64,000 nucleotides of DNA from assembly GCF_026230105.1 (NCBI RefSeq), contig NC_079486.1, forward strand, positions 6,200,001-6,264,000, written 5' to 3'. The notes under the pieces were generated by a model. That model saw only the letters and a list, made by a program, of their open reading frames with translations. It was not told where the DNA came from and did not search any database. The position numbers and the translations under genes are program-made. Source of the stretch: Diorhabda sublineata (Eukaryota > Arthropoda > Insecta > Coleoptera > Chrysomelidae). This document shows positions 12,066 through 24,016 of this stretch, piece after piece (the stretch's first letter is position 1; each line of letters begins with the position of its first letter).

Positions 12066-12677
12066 GATGTTTATTATTATCTATCCTACTTGCCTGGGGT
12101 CGTTCGTAATTGTTTTAAAAATTATCGATGGAGGTGAGATAGCGCAAGTATATAACTATAAATATCTAGGCCATGAAGTGAGGATAGCAAGAGATAACCA
12201 GACGTGTGAGATAAAGCGTCGAATACAGTTAGGATGGATACCTGTGATGTCCTATGGGGCAGAGACGCTTACCCTCACGAGACAAACTGCAGGAAAGATG
12301 AGAGTGGCGCAACGGACAATGGAAAGGGCAATGTTGGGAATTACGAGAAGGGATAGAATTACAAATGATAACATAAGAAGAAGAACAAACGTTAAGGACA
12401 TTATTGAAATTATAGCCCAAAAGAAATGGAAATGGGCAGGCCATGTAGCCCGAATGACGGATAATAGATGGACGAAAAGAATATTGTAGTGAAGGCCAAG
12501 AATGGATAAGAGAAGTAGAGGCAGGCCGCCAACAAGTTGGAGTGACGATGTAAATAAAATTGCAGGAAATTGGATACATACAGCTCAAGATAGAGATAGA
12601 TGGTTTAAACTAGAGGAGGCCTATATCCAGCAGTGGATGGAAGATGGCTGATAGATGATGATGATGTTTATTATTAT
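12066..12677 (+). mobile_element. Truncated LINE with 15-bp target-site duplication
   Basis: The insert is flanked by GATGTTTATTATTAT at 12066-12080 and 12663-12677. It encodes the C-terminal part of a LINE reverse transcriptase: VYNYKYLGHEV, PVMSYGAETLTLTRQ, RVAQRTMERAMLGITRRDR, KKWKWAGHVARMTDNRW and, after TAG at 12487, the GRPPTSWSDDV and WFKLEEAYIQQW signature. The 3' end is a (GAT)n tail. A block is missing between the QLGW and PVMSYG motifs, so it is internally deleted as well as 5' truncated. The C-terminal motifs recall RTE-type insect LINEs, but I cannot place the clade firmly. Confidence 0.85.
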
Positions 12678-13639
12678 GAATTATTAATAAATTTTTTGTC
12701 TCATCACTTGTTTTTAAATAAGAACTTTCAAGGCACTTAACATTTAACCAATCTAATTACTTTGTACAAATTAAACATTATATGTGCAAATCGAACTAAA
12801 CAAGTAATGGAGAAATGTCCTGAAAAGTTTTGATTGTATGTGACTTGGTTGAGATATTATAGATTATAATGGAGACTATCTAAAACGTTCAAATAAGATG
12901 TGAGAATGCTTATGGTTTCAAACGTAAATGAAAATGATTTTTTTTAACTTGATTTATACAATCATAAATAATTTCGAATTATATAAGTATGAAGAATTAG
13001 AAAATAGAGCCGAAGATACCTCCAATATTGATCTCTAAACCGAATGGATACAATTATGGAATGAACGTTTCATTGAATTGCATAGTGACAAATTGAAAAG
13101 AGTCAAATGAGCATTAAGAAAACGAATGGCAATACCAATACTGACAATTCCAGATCAGATAATACTTCGAATGGCTAATGAAGATGATGATAGAAAACAA
13201 AAGGGGAAAAGTGTTGATTATTTCATAAAGTACGAGAGGACAATTTTTGTGCTGCATTTACTACTACCTGCTGCTACCACCACACTCACTATTATACTGT
13301 CTGACGCCGGTTTCGATGTTCTCTAGTTTCTATGTGATTTGTACATAACAAAAAATATTACTGCGTATACTTTGATATCAGGTGGTTATTTGTTTGAATT
13401 AGATACAAAAAACTACAGGAAGAGGTGATTTATAAGATATTAACTGTTTTTTGTATTTGTAATAACTGCAAATGATCAAAGGATTATTTCTTAAAGGAAA
13501 GACTATCATTACTCTGACTGAATTAGAACAACTTTCAAATTCAGTTTTAAGTTCAATAATTACTCATCTTGTACTGGATACTGTGCACAATTTGAAATTA
13601 TTATAATTATTTTCTAGTTTATGCTCTTTGAAAAATAGC

Positions 13640-13950
13640 AAATGAATTTTCTCCAATTTTTTCGATAATAATATAATGGGATTCGCATAGAACTGCTTTT
13701 GTTACTTGCCATTTTTCTTAATTAAAAAGTATCTAATAATGAAAAATCACATTGTTAACAGCAGTTAATTTGAAATTAGAATTTTCTCTTTATAGAAAAA
13801 CTGTTTCTGATTTGGTATAATATGTTCGTTTCTATTAATGATCTTCGCACAGATAATTTTGTAATCCATTTACTTAACAAACTTTTCTATCTTGATTAAA
13901 CTTTTCAATGAATATGTAACTAACTCCTAATTTTAATGTACGGACAAAAA
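13640..13950 (+). repeat. Dispersed repeat, direct copy at 30370-30700
   Basis: Stretches around the TTACTTGCCATTTTTCT motif, the TTCTATTAATGATCTT motif and GAATATGTAACTAACTCCTA occur in the same order and spacing at 30430-30690. The first part also matches the right arm at 34440-34520 in inverted orientation, giving three related copies in the window. No protein is encoded. Confidence 0.7.
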
Positions 13951-14256
13951 TAATTATTGAAAAATGTGAAGTTATTTTGGTTTTCTAGAAAATCCCAGTA
14001 TGACAGATTTTGTATAGAAATTTTAAAACTTTTCAGTTCAATCGGATGAAAACATCCAAAGCGACCAACATGGATTTTTAAATATAATTATAGAATTATT
14101 GATGTCATTGAATTTAAAGAAAATCTGTCAGGTTTTGATTTACAAACACTTTTTAAAATTTTTTTAAGATTTATACATTATAGAAATGCATAACTCAATA
14201 AATAACTTGATATTAATGAATATGCAAGAGCCAGGAAGTGTAGAAAAAGAGAGAAT

Positions 14257-14578
14257 ATGTGTATTGAAGCCAGTCCTTTATCAAGTGGATTTGAGGATAA
14301 CTTTGCGAATGAAGAGGTAAGATGAAAATACCAATTTTAAATATAGTAATGTCTTAATTTGTCTGTAGGAAAATGTTGCATCTGGCGATCTGATAGAAAA
14401 AACCAATCGCAATCAAGCAGAATCAGAAAATAGAGATATAAAGTTTTGGATAGGTTTAGAAGAGGAAGAATATACTTTTGAGGACATCATTAAAACAGTT
14501 ACTGAAATTTTAAAATATAAGGATGCAGAAAAAAATAAATTAATAAATAAATATATTAATGCAGCTGAATGTTCTTGA
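14257..14578 (+). CDS. Small two-exon gene or 3' end of a larger gene, unrecognised
   Basis: The first exon ends at 14316 with GAG|GTAAGA, and the second begins at 14369 after TTTGTCTGTAG. The intron is 52 bp, phase 0, a typical size for short insect introns. From ATG 14257 the spliced frame gives 89 residues ending with TGA at 14576-14578. The upstream part of the same frame is open for another 14 codons, so the true start may lie in an earlier exon. The product is acidic with no signal peptide or recognised domain. A related first exon (ASP, SSSRFEDNFENEE pattern) ends at a GT on the minus strand at 34365, which supports real coding ancestry. Function unknown. Confidence 0.4.
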
Positions 14579-14686
14579 ATTTAGGTCTCTTCTGTCTTAA
14601 AATTAGTTTTTTTTGTTAATTTAAAAAAAGGTTCGACGTTGTGACTTTTCTTTGAGCCTTTATCAAAATATGCTACTGAGAATTTG

Positions 14687-14688
<2 letters not shown>

Positions 14689-14765
<77 letters not shown>
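14689..14765. repeat. (TA)n microsatellite
   Basis: About 38 uninterrupted TA units, just downstream of the two-exon frame. Confidence 0.95.
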
Positions 14766-14767
<2 letters not shown>

Positions 14768-15130
14768 ATTTATAGATGAAATCAACTTAGAACTTTGTTC
14801 TTATAAGAAAAATTAATTTTTCCTTATTAGATTCCGTTTCAAGAATTAGTATATGTCTTTACTCAACCTCTAGACAGAACTAAATTTGTTTATTCCAAAG
14901 AAATTCTGTGTATATTTTTGGATTTAGCTTTACTTCGTTTGTTTTATATGTATGTTTTAATACAATTTCAATGTTGTTCTATTTTATACTGTTCACTCCT
15001 TTATTGTATAAGCAGCTTGACAATTGTTGTCTCTATCGACTTGGGCTCCCCTGTGGTGGTTATTCCAATACCCGAAGGGAGTGTCCCACATACTTTTTAC
15101 ATACACACAATAGTATGATTGAATCAATTT
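14766..15130. other. No gene recognised
   Basis: Two overlapping short frames (14908-15198 and 14918-15118) are Phe/Tyr/Leu rich and look like chance A+T-rich frames running into the mariner relic. Confidence 0.4.
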
Positions 15131-15832
15131 ATTATTTTGAAAATGAGGTGACACCTCCAGAAATATTGAAGAAAATTTACTGGATGATCGTCGAGTGAAA
15201 GTGCGCTAGCTAGCAGACATAGTAGGCATTGCAAAAAGTGTGGCACACTCCATCGAGTATTTGGCAATATTTGAAATAGAGCCGTTCCATAATCATAGAT
15301 GGAAAGTGGGTATATCACTTCACACCAGAAACAGAACACTAAAAACAATGGACTGAAAAGGGAGGCTCCAAATAAGACAAAGACCGTTTCATATGTAGAC
15401 AAGTTCATGGCATCGGTTTTTAGGGATGCGAGTGAGATAATTTTCATTGACTATCTTGAAAAAGGAGAAACTATCAAGGTGAGTATAATGCGAACTTACG
15501 TTTTAGAAAACCAAGCAAAACGGCGGATTTTTGCTAAGAAGAAAGTGTTATTCAATCAAGACAATGTATCCGTTATTGTAATGGCGAAAATTAATTAATT
15601 AAAGTTTAAATTGTTACCTCATTCACCTTATTCGCCAGATTAAGCTCCCTGCGATTATTTTCTGACCCCAGACTTGAAAAAAAGGTTTGGTAGTCGAGCA
15701 ATGAAGAGGTAATGTCCACATTATATGGAGCTAAAAGGAGATTACCTTGAAAAATAAATATATTTTTTTTTTCCAAAATTTTTGTGTTTTCTTTGTTAAG
15801 CTAGGTACTTCTGGAACCATCCTAGTATACTG
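15131..15832 (+). mobile_element. mariner relic, 3' part with terminal repeat
   Basis: It starts in the helix-turn-helix region (PPEILKKIYWMIV) and reaches the catalytic domain. FIDYLEKGETI carries the first Asp, FNQDN the second, and SPD-stop-APCDYF the third of the mariner D,D34D triad. At least three stops or shifts interrupt it. The 3' end is a terminal inverted repeat beginning near 15803 (AGGTACTTCTGGAACCATCC). The same terminal sequence is at the 5' end of the minus-strand mariner at 34108-34138, so both belong to one family. The 5' third of this copy is missing. Confidence 0.85.
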
Positions 15833-16630
15833 AAAATGGATACATGGGATAATTTTTCAGGCTCCCGGCTTTGTAGGCATAAATGAATCTGTTTATATTA
15901 TGGGCAGAAAACCAACCAAAAATTCCCAATTGAATCCCGATTCTTCACAGAATAAAAATGGCAGAACCAAGTAAGTGATTATAACACTCAGCAAAAAATA
16001 TTTATTTATGTATTACGGATGACAAATAACCTATTATAGCCGACCGTGCAAATTGAGATACAGCCGAGACAAACAGACAGTTTTTCTCCGGGATGCTTGT
16101 TACATTTTTTCGTCGACCTGTATATGATTATGTTAGTATTTCCGGAACGATGGTGATATTCATATATACACACTGTTAACACTACACGAAATCTCACAAT
16201 TACACTGTCTGGAATGTAAACTGTTCACTCAGTCGTGAAGACGAAAACTTGATTATCGAAACACGCATCAGACAGAGTAATTTAAGAGTTGGTGTAGTAG
16301 AACTTAGTGCAAACAGTGTGTCATGTAATTTCTTTGGAAGTAATGACATAATTGAAAGTTAAACGGTTTTCCTCTGGGAATTATCACGTTTTGACAAAAC
16401 TACTTTTATATAGTGTGGTTTCCAAGTTTTAGATGAATCTACACTTGAGTAATTCTATCTTGTTCCAATAATTACCATGTTTTGACTTAAGAAGTTGCAG
16501 TTTGATGAATGGTGTCCGTTACCAAACTAGGCATAAATAAGTGGTACAAAACAGCTTTTCTATTTCAAACGGCCCCACTATATAACCAGAATTCACCTTT
16601 AACCACCTTTCTATTTCTTGTTTGGACTAA
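15833..16630. other. No gene recognised
   Basis: Contains a less A+T-rich patch (about 16020-16320) that looks like dispersed-repeat or LINE 5' leader sequence, but I cannot assign it. No coding frame can be supported. Confidence 0.35.
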
Positions 16631-18455
16631 GTGGTCTTAGCGCCAAAAATAAAACATATGATTGGATACGAACTGATCGCACTTACTTTTTGCATACTAG
16701 GTAACTTTAGGTACCAAATCAAAATAGGAAAACCGGGACAGAGAGCAACAGGCATGGAGCCTAAAAACTATAAGAATAGGGAGAAAACTGAGTTATCCAA
16801 AATCATAATTCAGCAAAAAGCTGATTATGAAGCGCTGACAGAGAAGATGGGACAGCAAGTCAAATCCCTCGAAGAGAGAATGAAAAATTACGAACAAACG
16901 ATAATCGATAAAGACAAGCAAATTGAGTACTTAGAGCTCAAAGTTAGAGTACTGGATGACGAAAACGACACATTGGAAGAAGAATTAAGAAAGAAGCTAA
17001 CCCAATGAGATGAGATGAAAACTCAAGAAAAAATAACACAAATCGAAGATTGCCCTATGGAAGGAGACTTCACGGAAGTAAAGAACAAAAAAAAGGAAGA
17101 AAGCAGATAAACAATCCTCAGATGAAAAAGAAGAAACATCAACGGACAAACAAATCCAAGAAGAATTGGAGAAGATAAAACGTGATGAACAAAGGAAACA
17201 GACAAAACCGGAGAGAAGGCCACCTCCGATAATTCTAAAATCCCCACTGATGTGGACAGCACTACGCAAACAGCTAATGCAAAGAAAAATCGATGCCCAG
17301 TGTAAAATGGGAATACACACGGGCAAAATAACGACGGCGACTAAAGACGACTTTAACAAGATGAAGATGCTCCTGAGCGAGTACAAGGAGATTGAGTGGT
17401 ATACATACCTACTCAATGAAGAAAAGGAGAGGAAGCTTGTCATAAAAGGACTTGCTGTTAACACCCCAGTGTCGGAGGTAGAGGAGGAATTGAAGGAAAA
17501 TGGACTTAGACCGAAGAAAGTATGGCAGTTGCCAAGCCGTACACAAAGAAATCAGGACAACACACGAAAACTACTACCTATATACATGGTAGTAATAGAA
17601 CCTAAAGAAGAACCAACTTATAAGAAGTTGAGATATCTCTGCCACACAAAAATAAGTGTGGTAGAACAAAAAAGGCACGACGGACCTGTACAATGTTACA
17701 GGTGTCAGGGATTCCATCACGGACAAAGCACGTGCAACATGGACGTGCACTGCGTGAGATGCGCGGGAGCGCATAGAGCGGCGGGATGCACGCTCACGCT
17801 CACGGAAAAACCGAATTGCAGGAACTGCGGGGGAGAACACCCCGCAAACTACAAGGGTTGCCCGAAAAAGACGGAAAACAACCAAGCAAAGAATACAGGA
17901 CGCACTTACGCACAAGTTGCGAAGAAAACAACAAAGACAGAAGAAAAAACACCAGAGCTACTGAGTATGTTGCAAAATATGCAGATACTCATAGCAACAC
18001 TCATTGCCCAACAAAAATAAACCACAAGAGGACACCCCCCGACACGGTAGTTCTGCATTTCACAAGGAAATGTAGAGTTATACATCGGGGACAGCTATAG
18101 AGAAGGCGAAGGACCACTCGGATTAGATCTTTTCCTATCGGCAGGAGGTAGGAAGAGGTTTACCCGAGGCCGCGAAACACACACACACACACGAAGACGT
18201 CCAGAACAAGAAGCCAAGAGTGTATAGCCAACAGGCTAATCTCTTAATAAAAAGATAAGACATCCCAGAATCTCCCATAGACCTAAGGGGAGAGGAGGGA
18301 TTCTACACGCGAAACTGCGACGTGAAAGAGGATGTGGACTTGTCGGAATTGACAGGGGGTGGTTGGAATGTTCTTCTTCGCACCCACTCGTGGATTTATC
18401 CGGGGGTGGATGCCTAGAGGGACGGGCTCGTCTCAAGGGAAATGTGTGTGTGTAT
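16631..18455 (+). mobile_element. ORF1-only LINE, copy 1
   Basis: It consists of a gag-like ORF1 (16746-18020) followed by about 430 bp of 3' UTR containing an (AC)n run and ending in a short (TG)n tail at about 18442-18453. No reverse transcriptase or endonuclease sequence lies between ORF1 and the tail. The inverted copy at 26138-27561 has exactly the same ORF1-to-3'UTR arrangement and near-identical sequence. The 5' boundary is uncertain and no target duplication was found for this copy. The zinc-knuckle layout places it among Jockey-clade-like elements, where HeT-A is a known ORF1-only precedent. Confidence 0.8.
16746..18020 (+). pseudogene. LINE ORF1 (gag-like, zinc knuckles), two breaks
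   Basis: ATG 16746 opens a coiled-coil N-terminus of 87 residues that ends at TGA 17006-17008. The same frame stays readable to an A8 run near 17089, where a one-base shift leads into the main frame (about 17097-18020). That frame holds a PRE_C2HC-like region and three CCHC-type knuckles: CYRCQGFHHGQSTC, CVRCAGAHRAAGC and CRNCGGEHPANYKGC. It ends in a Gln/Lys-rich tail at TAA 18018-18020. The product would bind RNA and form ribonucleoprotein particles. One stop and one homopolymer shift are the only defects, so the copy is young. Confidence 0.85.
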
Positions 18456-18479
18456 TGATTAAATCTTAGTCAGCCTCAA

Positions 18480-18790
18480 ATGCCAAAAATGTTGAGATGT
18501 CACGTTCAAACGCTAAATCTGTAAATTCAATAAAGATAAAGGTACATAACACCAGTTGCAATTTCTCAGCTGAGTATTCGAAAAGAAAGGCAGACTTTGG
18601 TAAAGAAATAAATGGATCGAATAAGGACATTACTTTCCACGAAAAAAAATTGAAAAGACGAAACAAATGGGAAACCTAAATAATACCGACCGGAATGACG
18701 ACAAAACTGGACAAACGTATGATAATCCCGCAAGGAAAATAAGTTACCTGAAGACAGTTATCGAGAGATACAGAAGGTTGTAAGCCTCAT
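18480..18790 (+). pseudogene. Degenerate copy of a small hydrophilic-protein gene
   Basis: The frame includes AKNVEMSRSN, CNFSAEYSKRKADFGKEIN and GSNKDITFHEKKLK. These match in order the better preserved frame at 20749-21012 (CNVSSEFSQQNAEHGKKIN and RSNEEIIPQENKFN). Homology continues past the TAA at 18677-18679 in a shifted frame as far as about 18760. It has no known domain. The pair lies on the same strand 2.25 kb apart, separated by a mariner relic, so it may be a tandem gene duplication in which this copy decayed. Confidence 0.45.
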
Positions 18791-19560
18791 ATCTCACCTT
18801 TACGATTTTTGACTAGCTAGATGCAAAGATGAAATAAATGATGTTGTTGTTAATACTTATATCATATCAATATGCAATTTATTTCTATTGTTCCATATTA
18901 AGTTTATTAAAAAAATCTATATCTGTATAATTCGTATTGCTAATTTTTTCAATTGTAATCAAAATGTATTTATAATTCCTGTTACATTCCATTTGTTTTT
19001 ATTTGATGTCCATGTTTCAACTCTCAAACAAAAAAAATTATGGGCGTTAGCAAAGAAAACAATTCCAAAACGTTGGAAAATTAATAAAAATAAAAAAGCA
19101 AAAATTCGTAAGCAAATTATCCTTCAAATGGTTTCTATGTATTTTTCGTTTATCAACTTCGCACTTGAATAGAAAATAGCTAAAATTTTTCTAATTTCAC
19201 TTTGACTGGAAAGAAAAAATGGAAGAAACAGTTTTCATTGCAAAATCCTAAGAATGAGTGCTAGGAAACATTGATCTGAATCTCGTTTTAGGCTAGGATT
19301 CTCAATCAACTGATAGGTGATCTTCTTCAGGTTATAGTTTCGTGAAATCTGAAACATTGGAACATTATTTAACATTAATTGAAGCTAATGATGCTTCAAG
19401 ATATAAAAAGCAATTAACCCTTCTCACCACAAATGTTGTTTATCAAGGTTTATTTGTCCCCCGAAAAGGGTTTCCTTGACACTATTCAACAACAATCATA
19501 TATGAAGGAAAATAAGCTATATTGTACTAAGTCAACTTCATCAGTTGGTATGTTACCTAA
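18791..19560. other. No gene recognised
   Basis: The frame at 18888-19172 is Phe/Ile/Lys rich with no domain and is probably chance. The remainder is non-coding. Confidence 0.4.
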
Positions 19561-20140
19561 ATGTTCCTTGAGAGCGCCAGAAAATTAAAAAATCTTGCCA
19601 TTTCTTATTGGTTTGCTGAATTTAAACGTGGTCGTACAGACACCGATCAAGGTGAACGTTGTGGTCGTCCAATTGAGATGATTACTCCAGAAAACATCAA
19701 AAAAGTCCACATATTAGTTCTATCTAATCGTAAAATGAAAAAAATTATTACAAAGTGGATGCCGCGTTTGTGGGTGAGCCAAGTCCGAAGCATCCAAAGG
19801 TCCAATAGATAGCTGGAAAGTATTTTGAAATGCGCAGGGAATATTGTTCATCGACTATCTCCAAAATGGAGATCGTTTGACTACAAAAATCAAGGAAAAG
19901 TCGCAGAAAACTATGGTTAAATTGAACGAATTACACTTTGAATTGGTTCATCATCCACCGTATAGTCTAGAGTCTAGACTGTTTCGAGGTAAAAGACAAA
20001 TTCTTCTACAAGAACGGCACGGAGAAGTTAGAGAAGCTTTGGAATTATTGTATTGCTCTTGAAGAAGATTACATTTTTGAATAATATCGATTTTTGGCAA
20101 AAAATGTGTTTTTCTTAGTTGGTCACACGCTTACGGATTT
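19561..20140 (+). mobile_element. mariner relic of a second family
   Basis: The DNA-binding part is clear: YWFAEFKRGRTDTDQGERCGRPIE and TPENIKKVH, read here in separate pieces. A cramped catalytic part follows, with IVHRLSPKW standing where FIDYLEKG is expected, then KLNELHFELVHHPPYS near the end. Several frameshifts and a deletion remove much of the catalytic domain, including the Gln-Asp-Asn block. The HTH wording differs from the 15.1 and 33.3 kb copies, so it is a separate mariner family. The terminal repeats are not clear. Confidence 0.75.
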
Positions 20141-20700
20141 TCCTTATATTTTTTATCTTCTAATTCATCAACTGATAGATAAGGAAAACATCTCCTTATT
20201 AACATTAATTTAAAAATACATCGAATTATGACATCGATGTTTGAGAATGTTTTAGAACTTGAAAATATCACTTGAATGTTATCTTAAATCCCATATATTT
20301 GAAAGTTAACTTTACATATTGGATTTACTGGATACCTAATAAGTCTGTTTAAAATAAATTTCTACTGATTTACTCAAATGTAGAATTACTAAACTATTGA
20401 CAAAATGAACACACTTTTTAGTCTCACGCTACACCAACATTTCCCTTGCACTAACAATTGGGATTAAAACTATGATAATTTTTATAATTATAGTGAAATT
20501 ACTCAATTTGTATCTAAAAACAATCCGAAATTAGATCAAATGCTTCATTCATTATTAAATATTTGAATCCATTGTTTGTTTGATAATCTAATTACACTGT
20601 TGTTGGAACGTACACTATTATAACAATTTTTAGTTCTCCGTCCGGCCAAATACTACGGGACTAACGTTACTATGAATTATCAAATCATAAACATATGTCA
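20141..20700. other. No gene recognised
   Basis: Non-coding A+T-rich DNA. Confidence 0.4.
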
Positions 20701-20748
20701 TAAAAAGCAAAGTTACTTCCAAACGTTGAATCTGACATTTCACCAAAG

Positions 20749-21012
20749 ATGAATACCACCAATTGCAATGTTTCATCTGAGTTTTCTCAACAAAATGCAG
20801 AGCATGGTAAAAAGATAAATAGATCGAATGAAGAAATTATTCCTCAAGAAAACAAATTTAATAAGACGGAACAAATGGAAAACAGAACTGGAAAATCATA
20901 TCATAATCACGCAGATGATGAAGTAGATCCAGACAATCTACAAGCGATTATGAAGGTTACGAAACTCATGAAACACATTTGCGATTATGCACGATTAATA
21001 TACAAGGATTAA
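20749..21012 (+). CDS. Small hydrophilic protein, unrecognised
   Basis: ATG 20749 gives 87 residues ending at TAA 21010-21012. The frame is open a further 11 codons upstream to a stop near 20701, so an upstream exon is possible. The sequence is rich in Asn, Glu and Lys, with a short helix-forming C-terminus (LQAIMKVTKLMKHICDYARL). There is no signal peptide or known domain. The relic at 18480-18790 is homologous over most of its length, which argues that the frame was once coding. Two AATAAA motifs follow within 150 bp. Confidence 0.4.
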   Translation: MNTTNCNVSSEFSQQNAEHGKKINRSNEEIIPQENKFNKTEQMENRTGKSYHNHADDEVDPDNLQAIMKVTKLMKHICDYARLIYKD

Positions 21013-24009
21013 GGACACAAGTTGTTACAAAGATACAGAACGAAATATCAATGATGTAGAAATACAAAATTATTGCTTTTGTTCCATTTAAACTTGTATT
21101 ATTTTTATTCATAGTTTTGGTTTTTCTTATTATAAACGAATTCTTAATAAAGTTACTGTGACATTTAATGTGTTTTCATTCAAACAACGTAACAAAAAAG
21201 TCTGATTGTTGGTAACTTAAAAAAATTTTTGACTAAGAAACAATATGAAGTACTTGAAATGTATTTTTATAATTTTGAACTTTTTACTGAATTACTAGGT
21301 ATAACATTTTTTCGATACTGGTTTTTGTAGCTCATTTTGCAGATTATAACTTCTAAATAAAGAAGAATGGCAACGATTTCTCTATCCTCCGTGGTTCAAG
21401 CTCTATTCTGCGCATTCTCAAGCATGCGTACTGTAGACAAAGTGTCGCGAACGAGAGAAAAAATGAATATTGTCCATATAGGAGTATTACATACAGGTAT
21501 ATGAAATGGACACATATACGATCTATCGTAATACAGGTTGTACTACACTAAATTCCAGCTAATGAGAAGTTTAAGTTGTTAGTGAATATTTACAATTGTG
21601 AAGTAGAAAAAAGAACAGTAATTTTAATTCGACAATCTCTTAATAATTATGAACTCGTGGTTGAGTTACCCTAAGAAAACTTCAATAATTGGAAGTTTAG
21701 GTTTGAAGTGAAATAGAAACAAGTGGCTGTTGCATTGGAGATAGCAGTAGAGCACTTCGAAACATATTGGAAGAAAAAGTTATCAACCCTTAATTGCACA
21801 ACAAATGAATTAGATCATTTATAGAATTTTTATTTCAATTATTCAACAATTATTTTTAATAGGTGACATTTATTAATTTCAATTGTAATATTTTTCTTGT
21901 TCTGGTTGATTCTTGATAATGATAACAAAAAGAGTTCTCACTACCAATTTTGAGAAAGATTCAACAACTCCAAGCTAAATACAAAAACTTGTAGAAAGAA
22001 GCAAAGACTAAGTTATTTGATGTTTTGCATGTGACCCATTGTGTTTTGCAGACTAAATCTACTGTAGTGTCAGGCAGCAAAAGCAAGGGAAAATTACAGC
22101 TAGAAAAATGTATCGATTCTTATAATGTGTACTTTAGTGAATACAGTATTCATGTAAATGTCTCTGAACCAACAACTTATATCAATAGCCAATCCACTGA
22201 TAGAAGTAAAAAAATTTGAAAAAAAAATATTAATGGAAGAGGAAACTGAAATTATGGAAAGAAATGAAGCACGTTAGAGTAGCACAGTAGATTCTTCTAA
22301 ATCTTCAAATTAAAAGATTTAAATTCTTAATTGATTGTTTTATTTTTATCATGTATTATATTTCCACAACTTCTTATTTCTTAGACCTTTTTATATATTT
22401 TTCGTGATAATTTTTTTGGATTTTTGTTTATAATAACATGTTACCTCCGTCAATTTGCATAATTATATTAATCAGTAAATCGCCTACATCATGAATATAA
22501 AAATAAAAAAATAAATATTGTATTAAAATTAATGAAATAGAACTCAAAATTTGTTTATGAACCATTAAAAGAATTCTTTACTATATTTATTTACAGAAAC
22601 GTTATTTATTATTATTTTCTGTCAAGCCACGTTCCACATCAAGATATGCTGCAATAGGAAAATATTATTTCTAGATACGGTTTACAAATAAAGAACAAAA
22701 AAACTATCAATGATAAAGAATATTGTGGATTAGGGAAAGGTGTGCTGGTGAAAATAATTAAAGATGTTAATATTTGGAAGATTGTCTTTTATTTAAACTA
22801 GAGTTTTTGAGTTGTTATTACAAGTTTAAGTATCAGAAAAAATTAACTACATACAATTATTGAATATTCTAGATCTGTATGTTATATTCTATTGCAACAT
22901 ATTTGGATACGGTAGGTGGCTGTCCTGCTTGAGGCCTACCCTATAAGCTGAAGTAATACTCAACGTAGGAAACGTTGACAGATATCAAGAATAAGATGCA
23001 CTAGCGTAGGTCTAAATAACGTTTATGTTTTATTTTATTTTCACAATTCGGTACATGTTGTTTCTTTTTTTAACGATACGTATTGGAAGAGGACAGTGTA
23101 ATGCCAACCCTTCAACGTCTTAAAGAAGCCACTTTGTTTCATTAGCAGTTTAAATGTGAAATACCTATGTTAATCATAGAATTATCTCTGCTGGTTTTAC
23201 AAATTATTTAGCATACCAAAATTATAAAATCACATATTTCAACGCCAATGTGTGAATATCGAGTTTCTTCGTGGAAGCGGTAATAAACTACTGTGGATAG
23301 GTATATCATATTTGACTTTGAAAAAAGTTTAAAGAAGATCGAAAAGTAATATCTGAAATCTGTAGGCTGAATTCAATATATGAAAAGATTTTTAATTATA
23401 CTTTGATTATAGCAAAAAGTGAAATTTGTGCATTGTGCTTTTTGCATATTTAATCATTTTATCGACGTTATAAAATCCTCCTCAGTTGAAATATCAGAAA
23501 TTCAGATTAAACATATCATCGGGATATTCTTTCGATTTCTTAGTATCCACGTATCATTCAAAAGAGTTTTTGGAGTAAAATATATGATCATCAGTAATCA
23601 AGGATTATGTCTAAGTAGAGGTCACACGGTTCGTCAACGGATTGGCGGAAGACTTCTTCGACTTAGAAATACAAGAGCACCGTCTACAGAAGTGTGTTGA
23701 AAAAAAATGGAGAATATGTTGAGAAAGAAACAAAAGTTAGACTTTTCAAAGATATATAAATTAAGGCGAATATAGTATATTAGTAAATCAATAACCAAAG
23801 CTGGTGATTGGGTAATCATTCGTAATAAAATTCTTTGTTGCCTGTTAATGAGAACAATGAAGAAATAATGAAAATTTTAATAGCCCGATCCTGTAGGGAA
23901 TGGAAAAAGTCTATAGTCGATTGATACAGGTATCAAAAAGATTTGTCTTTAGGAATAATGGCGTAAATAATAAAGTGCAACGGTAAAGGACGAATGAGCT
24001 CTTCGACTA
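21013..24009. other. Three kilobases with no recognisable gene
   Basis: Short frames at 22025-22219 and 23419-23700 have no known domain and no convincing splice context. A less A+T-rich patch at about 21360-21540 could be the end of an old transposon. Otherwise I see nothing that can be supported. Confidence 0.4.
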
Positions 24010-24016
24010 TCTAGAG

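Larger units (their letters stand above)
10815..13735 (+). repeat. Composite repeat, left arm of an inverted pair
   Basis: This block aligns by eye, in inverted orientation, with 34430-36460. In order it holds an unknown segment (10815-11100), a P-element-like core fragment (about 11180-11508), a Copia-like piece (about 11520-11660), a partial tandem duplication (11690-12065 and 12664-12860) split by a LINE, a decayed frame (12903-13110) and a non-coding tail. The left arm is about 0.9 kb longer than the right because of the tandem duplication and the LINE. The two arms are diverged. They could be two copies of one chimeric transposon or a rearranged segmental duplication; I cannot see clean termini. 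Confidence 0.7.

Noticed and set aside
16997..17464. Long minus-strand frame rich in Ser, Leu and Phe
   Set aside because: Antisense shadow of LINE ORF1.
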